From the NCBI RefSeq assembly GCF_024793895.1, contig NZ_JANUSB010000013.1, forward strand, positions 1 to 64,000: a stretch of 64,000 nucleotides of DNA, read 5' to 3'. Shown here one piece after another: positions 58,996 through 64,000 of the stretch; position 1 is the first letter of the stretch, and every line of letters begins with the position of its first letter. The stretch comes from Serratia sp. AKBS12. Its GTDB lineage: Bacteria > Pseudomonadota > Gammaproteobacteria > Enterobacterales > Enterobacteriaceae. The notes under the pieces were generated by a model. It worked only from the letters and a program-made list of their open reading frames with translations. It searched no databases and was not told the DNA's origin. Made by a program: the position numbers and the translations under genes.

Positions 58996-59346
58996 ATGAG
59001 CTTTGAAGCTAAAAAGGAACACTCCATTGCCATTATGGAAAGCAAGAAGATGTGGCGTTGTAATTATGCCCCTCCCTTGCTACGCCTCGCATGGAAAGCT
59101 GGATTCAAGATACCACCGCTACCTTTTGCCTCATTCTGGCAAATAACCTTGCTGATGGGGGTATGGTTTGGTCCGGCATGGGGGATCTGTATGTGGTTTT
59201 TTACTTGGAAGGACGAAGGGATGCAACCGGGCGCAGCATTTGTCTTAAGCATAGTCGCAGGTATTTGCTTTGGTGTTCTTATGGCTGCGTATCATTGGTG
59301 GCGAAAGGTAGTTAACAATCTCCCAGACTGGGACAGTCTGGAGTAA
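58996..59346 (+). CDS. DUF6404-like membrane protein, copy 2
   Basis: 116 residues, same plan as 47270-47617: N-terminal SxEAKKEHSIAIMESKKMWR and NYAPPLLRLAWKAG, two transmembrane helices (about 46-68, 76-98), polar tail NNLPDWDSLE. TGGAGGAAAC precedes the ATG. The Fur-like site upstream suggests induction by iron shortage. Role unknown. Confidence 0.75.
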   Translation: MSFEAKKEHSIAIMESKKMWRCNYAPPLLRLAWKAGFKIPPLPFASFWQITLLMGVWFGPAWGICMWFFTWKDEGMQPGAAFVLSIVAGICFGVLMAAYHWWRKVVNNLPDWDSLE

Positions 59347-59392
59347 AGATCTCTGTAGAGGCTATATAGTATTTAAATGGACTAGGTGTGAC

Positions 59393-59683
59393 ATGGGAAA
59401 AATAAAATATTGGCTAATAGCAGGATTTATTATACTTCTTTCGATTGTTTACATTACGACCATTCAAAGGGACTCTCAGTTTTCTAAGTTGAAATCAGCA
59501 GGCGAAAAAGGAGATGTAGAAGCTCAATATGCCTTGGGTCTTATGTATTTATATAGAGAAATACTGGATATTGACTATCAGTAATCAAAATCATGGTACG
59601 AAAAAGCGGCTGCGCAAAATGATGTCGACGCGCAATTTCTGCTTGGGGAGATGTATGATGATGGTCTCGGCATCAGAACGTAG
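59393..59683 (+). pseudogene. Sel1-repeat protein with premature stop
   Basis: Starts as a signal-anchored protein (KYWLIAGFIILLSIVYI) followed by a Sel1 repeat (GDVEAQYALGLMYLYREIL). TAA at 59582 stands where a CAA codon would continue the repeat, and the same frame goes on with SKSWYEKAAAQNDVDAQFLL to another stop at 59681. Broken by a nonsense change and truncated at its 3' end. Confidence 0.75.
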
Positions 59684-59896
59684 TTTATCATATTGTTTGT
59701 GTATTCTTCTTTCGGGAATTGATTTTTTAGTTCATTGGCTATATCTAAATATTAGATTAACTCACTGTTATCTGTTTTTATTTTTCTCATATAAAACCTC
59801 ATTGTAAAATGATTGTTATATTATATATTGCGAGTTGAAAATTAAGTGTAAAATTACAGTGAAGCGCTCAATATAATACCCTTGATAAAATATCTA

Positions 59897-60562
59897 TTAT
59901 TCTACTTCATTAAATAGACATTCGGGTATCTTAGGGCGTTGTAGAGACAAGACTTCATCATCCGTAGATAGCTGGCTATTGCTGTCTACGTCATTATTTT
60001 CATCCGTATCTGTTCTAAAAGTATAAACGTTCTCAAATCTTTCCTTTTCATCAACAACAAATCCCTGTGCCTTTTTGACATTAGGTCGCTGTTTTGCGTT
60101 AATAGAATGAGCTTGTCCTTTAAGGAATATGTTGGAGTTCATAAAGAGATCTCCTTCTTTATCAATAATGATCCCTTTCTTTTTGAGTTTTTTAAAGACA
60201 AGGGACATATTTGACTTTTTAATATCTAACTCTCGGCATAGCTTTGCCTGTGAGATATGAAAGCAGTTTCCAAACTCCATGATATTTAAGATCCTTGCGA
60301 TAACTTTTAACTCATTCTTTGAGATATCAAGTTCTGCGAGCTGCTGGAAGTTTTTCGTGAACATATGAACATAATCAACATCTTTCTTGATGGATTTGAT
60401 GTTTTCTTTTCTTGAATAGATATTGGTAATATCTTTATGTGTGCTGTGGTAATGTTCGAATATCTGCACTTTCTGTTCAGTAGTAAAATGATGGTCATCA
60501 ATATACTGTGTTAGCTGAAAGGGTGATAAACTGCTAAGGGATTTAAAATCTATCTGTGTCAT
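59897..60562 (-). CDS. RepL-like winged-helix replication protein, leftward
   Basis: 221 residues. The middle (KNELKVIARILNIMEFGNCF, HISQAKLCRELDIKKSNMSL, KGIIIDKEGDLFMNSNIFLK) is a winged helix with the strand-ending NSNIFLKG seen in RepL-type plasmid initiators; the C-terminus is acidic and disordered. A four-copy 22-bp iteron array lies 200-290 bases upstream of its start. It could be an initiator or a copy-control regulator. Confidence 0.65.
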   Translation of the reverse strand: MTQIDFKSLSSLSPFQLTQYIDDHHFTTEQKVQIFEHYHSTHKDITNIYSRKENIKSIKKDVDYVHMFTKNFQQLAELDISKNELKVIARILNIMEFGNCFHISQAKLCRELDIKKSNMSLVFKKLKKKGIIIDKEGDLFMNSNIFLKGQAHSINAKQRPNVKKAQGFVVDEKERFENVYTFRTDTDENNDVDSNSQLSTDDEVLSLQRPKIPECLFNEVE

Positions 60563-60762
60563 CGTATATTTCCTTTTATTGTTTTTTATTAATACATAAC
60601 AGATTAAACACTATCGTCAATAACAAAGTCAAAAATAAGTGGAAAAAGTTATAAAATAGTGGAGAGCTATCCATTGAGTATGATGGATAAAAAGCTTATT
60701 ACTTTCTGGCTGGAATAAGTTTACTTAGAGTGGAATGTCCGCCAGTTATTGAATAATAGTTT

Positions 60763-60850
60763 TAGTGCGGAACTATAGTTATAGTTTTTGCTAACTATGG
60801 TTATAGTAAACTATAATCCGAGTTATAGATATCGATAACCATAGTTATAG
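60763..60850. repeat. Iteron array A, four 22-bp units
   Basis: GTTATAG ends at 60784, 60806, 60828 and 60850, exactly 22 bp apart, within units close to AACTATAGTTATAG (variants AACTATGG, AACCATAG). A reversed half unit CCTATAACC follows at 60854-60862. Two-turn spacing and location upstream of a Rep-like gene suggest initiator-binding iterons. Confidence 0.78.
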
Positions 60851-60862
60851 GAACCTATAACC

Positions 60863-61474
60863 TTTATTCTGTAATATATTGTTTTATATGAGAAATAACA
60901 GCTGTAATATAGTAATAAGTTTAATATAGTAAAAGGGAATGTGTGCCTGTTGAATGGCACCTGCTGTTTTATGAATGGCGTTGGAGGTTTTCAGCAATGA
61001 AGGATGAATTGTATTGAAATATTTCTTAATTGATCTGTCCAGAAACGTTTTGCGATGAAGTTTATTTGTGCCTTATGAAAATGGCACCAATGGTGTAATC
61101 TGTTTATTTTTCTTATTCTGTTATTACAGCGGAGTGATTGTTTTCTACAATCACGAATCGCTGCTTTTATTGTGAGAGATTAATTAATTTGCCTTTGACT
61201 TTGTGTGCGTCTTCGACGCGATCTTTTTTGGATAAATCCATCACTAACAGGGATAAACCCTGCTCCAGCAATGTGATTGTCTTGAACAATCACTAAGTGC
61301 TGCTTTTATGAATATAGTTTTCCTATACGATCAAGAGAGAATGTTATATTTTATCACAGTAATGCTATGTTCAAACATAGGATCATTTTTTTATAACTGA
61401 ATGATAAAACGATCTAAAACCGATCTTTTACGTCTTTACTAGAAATATTGAACTACTTTATCAAGAAAAAATAT
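60863..61474. other. AT-rich intergenic region between two replication modules
   Basis: About 600 bases with no convincing gene, between iteron arrays A and B. It contains the duplicated 37-base hairpin unit (listed separately) and a CAGGG ATAAA CCCTG hairpin at about 61248-61262. Likely holds origin, copy-control RNA or promoters. Confidence 0.55.
61134..61309. repeat. Duplicated 37-base hairpin unit
   Basis: 61134-61170 and 61273-61309 share 31 of 37 bases. Each starts with a perfect 8-bp stem and 5-base loop (GTGATTGT / ACAATCAC) and ends in GCTGCTTTTAT. Loop and spacer differ while stems are kept, suggesting structure is selected. They could be small RNA terminators or protein-binding sites. 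Confidence 0.75.
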
Positions 61475-61478
61475 ATTA

Positions 61479-61718
61479 ATGTCAGAGTCAGGGCGTAGCC
61501 GTGCGTCAGCACATGAGCTTCAGCTCATAGATGGTGGATATTATCAAAAAAGGATTTTAATCAAACAGAGAGGAACGCTTTACAATAAAAATATAAATTT
61601 CATTCATAAGTACCTAATCATTTTTAATGTTGAAACCCTGTATGGCGATCATAAAAATCGCCCGGTTTCTTTTAATCCTCTTAAGTATTACCTCTTACTT
61701 CTTGCAAAATTAAATTAA
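61479..61718 (+). CDS. Doubtful small open frame
   Basis: 79 codons, composition odd at the start (MSESGRSRASAHELQLIDGG), no family, no good ribosome-binding site. An ATGAGCTTCAGCTCAT hairpin lies inside at about 61514-61529. It may be a non-coding part of the origin region; listed only for completeness. Confidence 0.2.
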   Translation: MSESGRSRASAHELQLIDGGYYQKRILIKQRGTLYNKNINFIHKYLIIFNVETLYGDHKNRPVSFNPLKYYLLLLAKLN

Positions 61719-61774
61719 GAAAAAATCGGCCTGTAGCCCTTGCGGTATAAGACTTATGACGAAAATACGTGACT

Positions 61775-61858
61775 GACTGTACGGTCAGTGTTCCTGACTC
61801 TGTGGTCAGTATTCCTGACTGTACAGTGAGCTTTCCTGACTCTGTAGTCAGTTTCTAT
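61775..61858. repeat. Iteron array B, four 21-bp units
   Basis: Four tandem units each starting GACT at 61775, 61796, 61817 and 61838, with consensus close to GACTNTGTGGTCAGTNTTCCT. Units 1 and 3 share GACTGTAC; units 2 and 4 share GACTCTGT, so the array is also a 42-bp higher-order repeat. It ends about 160 bases before the RepL-like gene, the usual place of an iteron origin. Confidence 0.85.
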
Positions 61859-62015
61859 GTCATTTTATAAACTAAAAATGACTGTGTTTTAAATTCTAGT
61901 CACTGGAATACTTGCGATTTCTAAAATATTTTCGCAAAAAAATATGCAAAAAACTTGATATCTATTTTGTGCATGGTATTTAATTAAAGATAAAATGATA
62001 AGAGGTAATAACGTG

Positions 62016-62780
62016 ATGAATGAAATAGAAGTTGATTTAGATTTAGGCTTAAACCCTTTTTGCTTTGAGACAGAGATAAAGATTGAAACAAGAAAGAAAA
62101 ATCTAACTGTTTCAAGAGGCACAGAACTTATCGAAAAGAAAGATACAGGTAAAAGCTACTTCGCCAATATCGTGCATACGCAAGAGGTCGATAAAGAAGA
62201 GTTCATTAAACTCTATACCTCTCAGATAAAAGCATACTTTGATCTCACGAAAACTGCATACAAAGTGTTTTTCATATTTTTACGAATATATCAGGATGCG
62301 ATAGGCAAAGATCATTTCTACCTGAGCTGTAAAAAGGCAATGTCTCTTGCGGAAAAGATAGATCACTTTGTCTTGTCTGAATCTATCTTTTACAGAGGGA
62401 TCAAAGAACTCATCGAAAAACGTATTATTGCTAAAACCAATGAGAAAAACTGGTATTTCATAAACCCTGCTATTGTCTTCAATGGTGATCGTGCTCGCTT
62501 TGTTTCAGAGATTATAAAAAAGAAAGAAGCAATGGAAGAACAACCCGAAAGCACAGTTGTCAATGGCGGCGGCAATAGCACACTTAAAGATAAAAACAGG
62601 TCCATTGAAGCAGTTATACAAGAAGTTAATAACCAAGATGACATAGATTTGTTAATCGCAAGATTGCAGTCTAAAAAGTCTCAAGGGTTAGTGAAGAGTC
62701 AAAGTATAAATGAAATCCCTTCTGTAGAGAACACAAGTCTTGTGCCACCAGAAGAACCGTTAGATTGGGATAATATTTAG
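62016..62780 (+). CDS. RepL-like plasmid replication initiator, rightward
   Basis: 254 residues. The core (KTAYKVFFIFLRIYQDAIGK, FYRGIKELIEKRIIAKTNEK, WYFINPAIVFNGDRARFVSE) carries the winged helix and the YFINPxxxFNGDRxRF end that marks RepL-type initiators. The C-terminus is polar. AAGAGGTAA precedes ATG 62016. Array B lies just upstream and is its probable binding site. Confidence 0.78.
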   Translation: MNEIEVDLDLGLNPFCFETEIKIETRKKNLTVSRGTELIEKKDTGKSYFANIVHTQEVDKEEFIKLYTSQIKAYFDLTKTAYKVFFIFLRIYQDAIGKDHFYLSCKKAMSLAEKIDHFVLSESIFYRGIKELIEKRIIAKTNEKNWYFINPAIVFNGDRARFVSEIIKKKEAMEEQPESTVVNGGGNSTLKDKNRSIEAVIQEVNNQDDIDLLIARLQSKKSQGLVKSQSINEIPSVENTSLVPPEEPLDWDNI

Positions 62781-63100
62781 TGATCCATTAACGCGACTTC
62801 TCTGAACTTTTTATACACATATATTCATATTTTAAACGTTGGGATGTGGAAGATGAAATCCTTATTAAATTAAAAGAAGCCAGATGAACTGGCCTCTTCA
62901 GAGTATTGTAATAAATTTTTTGGAGTAATCATTTATTTACTTTTAAACAGTAATCAAAAATAAAGTCATTGTCAAATTAAATTATCGTTCTCTTGATTAA
63001 TTCTATTTTATTTAATATATATTAATAAGGCATTGTATTTTTATTTAATCAGAAGAAGAAAATATGGTAAATAAAATGTAATAAATTAAAGGAGTATCAA
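62781..63100. other. Gene-free AT-rich stretch
   Basis: 320 bases between the RepL-like gene and the conjugation genes. One hairpin GCCAG ATGAA CTGGC at about 62879-62893 may end the rep transcript; the rest should contain the promoter of the transfer genes. Confidence 0.55.
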
Positions 63101-63625
63101 ATGAATAAACTTAATAAAAATAAATGGCGAACAAATGTCTGTGTCCGCATTTTCAAAATAATCCTTCCCGCAACAATATTAATTTCAGCAACCACAGCTA
63201 ACGCAGCAGTCTGTAGCCCGGATGTCAGCTCATCATTAAAACAAGCGCAATATAACGCAATGAAGCAGGATGCGGCTCAGTTAGAGCCGGTAGCGAAGAA
63301 TTTCATGGATAACATCAATCAGTCACTTGAGACGATTGGTTGTACGGACGCTTGGCCTGTGGGAAACCTCGGCATCAGCCTGCCATCTGTGGATTCAATA
63401 ATTAAAAAAACGAAGGAAGCAGCAATAAGTAAAGCCTGTTCGATTGCGAGAGAAAAAGTCACTCAACTGACCGGAAGTATATCCGAGAGCATTTCTATTG
63501 ATATGCCCGTGATTGGGAATATCGCAAATGGAAGTGTTTCTACAGGAACTGGCTCTTCATCAGGATCGGGAGCAACCGTCAATGGAACCGATGTCTGGAG
63601 CAGCATCAGTAATTCAATGAAGTAA
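63101..63625 (+). CDS. Secreted protein of conjugation module
   Basis: 174 residues with a Sec signal ending near SATTANAAVC, then a helical periplasmic domain with three cysteines (AVCSPD, TIGCTDAW, KACSIA) and a Gly/Ser-rich tail. AAAGGAG precedes the ATG. It lies 16 bases before the TraY/DotA-like gene, so it is probably a type IVB secretion component, but I cannot name it. Confidence 0.65.
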   Translation: MNKLNKNKWRTNVCVRIFKIILPATILISATTANAAVCSPDVSSSLKQAQYNAMKQDAAQLEPVAKNFMDNINQSLETIGCTDAWPVGNLGISLPSVDSIIKKTKEAAISKACSIAREKVTQLTGSISESISIDMPVIGNIANGSVSTGTGSSSGSGATVNGTDVWSSISNSMK

Positions 63626-63641
63626 GAGGCAAAGGAATGTA

Positions 63642-64000
63642 ATGATGATAAATATAAAGAAAAAAGAAGTGTCGATACTATTAGCAATATTAGCTAGTCT
63701 GTTATTAACTCAGTCAGCTTATGCCGCCGACTTATTTACCGTTCCGGAGACAGACAAATCAAAGCTGTGGTTTCTGGATATCTTATTCCCGGACAATTTA
63801 GCGGAAAGTCCCTTAGCCAGCACAATGACAATCCTTAACAGCGCCGTTTTGCTGGTTGGTGGTATTTTAGCTGCCTACACGCTGATTGCCGGAACCATGT
63901 CAACGGCACATGACGGAGAAATGCTGGGTAAGAAATGGTCTTCCATGTGGTTGCCCGTAAGAACTGCATTAGGCACGGCAATGATACTTCCGGCAGCAGG
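63642..64000 (+). CDS. TraY/DotA-like transfer protein, N-terminal part
   Basis: Cut by the window edge after about 119 codons. Signal peptide (VSILLAILASLLLTQSAYA), then LDILFPDN, a transmembrane helix (ILNSAVLLVGGILAAYTLIA) and GKKWSSMWLPVRTALGTAMILPAAG, the typical start of the TraY/DotA inner-membrane family of I-type (type IVB) conjugation systems. AAGGAATGTA precedes the ATG. The rest of the transfer region should lie to the right. Confidence 0.78.
   Translation, partial: MMINIKKKEVSILLAILASLLLTQSAYAADLFTVPETDKSKLWFLDILFPDNLAESPLASTMTILNSAVLLVGGILAAYTLIAGTMSTAHDGEMLGKKWSSMWLPVRTALGTAMILPAA

Noticed and set aside
61513-61529. ATGAGCTTCAGCTCAT hairpin in a possible oriT
   Set aside because: No relaxase gene or nic-like motif is seen beside it, so origin of transfer cannot be supported.

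Overview
The window reads as an Enterobacterales chromosome, most likely Serratia. It opens inside a 5S rRNA gene almost identical to the enterobacterial consensus. Left-hand genes are moderately GC-rich, and their products closely resemble E. coli proteins as I remember them. Gene order also follows two E. coli blocks: rrf-kgtP-yfiM-pssA-patZ-tapT-trxC-yfiF, and emrB-emrA-emrR-ygaH-ygaZ-MFS-proXWV-nrdFEIH-ygaM-ygaC. The genus is an inference; no database search was possible.

Backbone, 1-44578. After the rrn tail come the 2-oxoglutarate permease, phospholipid synthesis (PssA), a lysine acetyltransferase (PatZ), tRNA modification enzymes and thioredoxin 2. An EmrR-controlled tripartite drug efflux operon follows, with its own outer-membrane factor. 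Next are YgaZH, the ProVWX glycine betaine importer with a second ProX gene, and a CitA/CitB-type two-component system divergent from a 2-hydroxycarboxylate symporter. The NrdHIEF ribonucleotide reductase follows, with two NrdR boxes at its promoter. A series of small enterobacterial genes comes after it: MocR regulator, YgaM, acid-shock Asr with an RstA box, YgaC, SmrA, VOC, DoxX and a methyltransferase. It ends with two micro-lipoprotein genes and a secreted esterase.

Accretion region, 44590-55944. Base composition drops to AT-rich and the content becomes mobile: orphan small genes, a decayed IS3-family element and a DUF6404-like membrane protein. Then comes an 8.1 kb segment bounded by 118-bp direct repeats (47716-47833 and 55827-55944). 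It carries a TIR-domain protein gene, a truncated tyrosine recombinase and a reduced P4-like phage satellite. The satellite keeps crr-like iterons, an internally deleted alpha primase-helicase gene, psu, a P2/P4-type cos site and a frameshifted integrase gene. Between cos and the integrase, the place where P4-like satellites carry variable anti-phage genes, sits one large gene for a PD-(D/E)XK nuclease fused to a STAND NTPase. It is the best candidate for a new defence system here.

Integrated plasmid or conjugative element, 55945-64000 and beyond. This part is very AT-rich. It has an AlpA-like regulator, a run of short genes of unknown function, an 80-residue protein resembling the H-NS oligomerisation domain without a DNA-binding domain (H-NST-like), and a second DUF6404-like gene behind a probable Fur box. 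Two RepL-like replication genes lie on opposite strands. Each has its own four-copy iteron array, with 22-bp and 21-bp periodicity. The window ends in a conjugation module whose last, incomplete gene resembles TraY/DotA.
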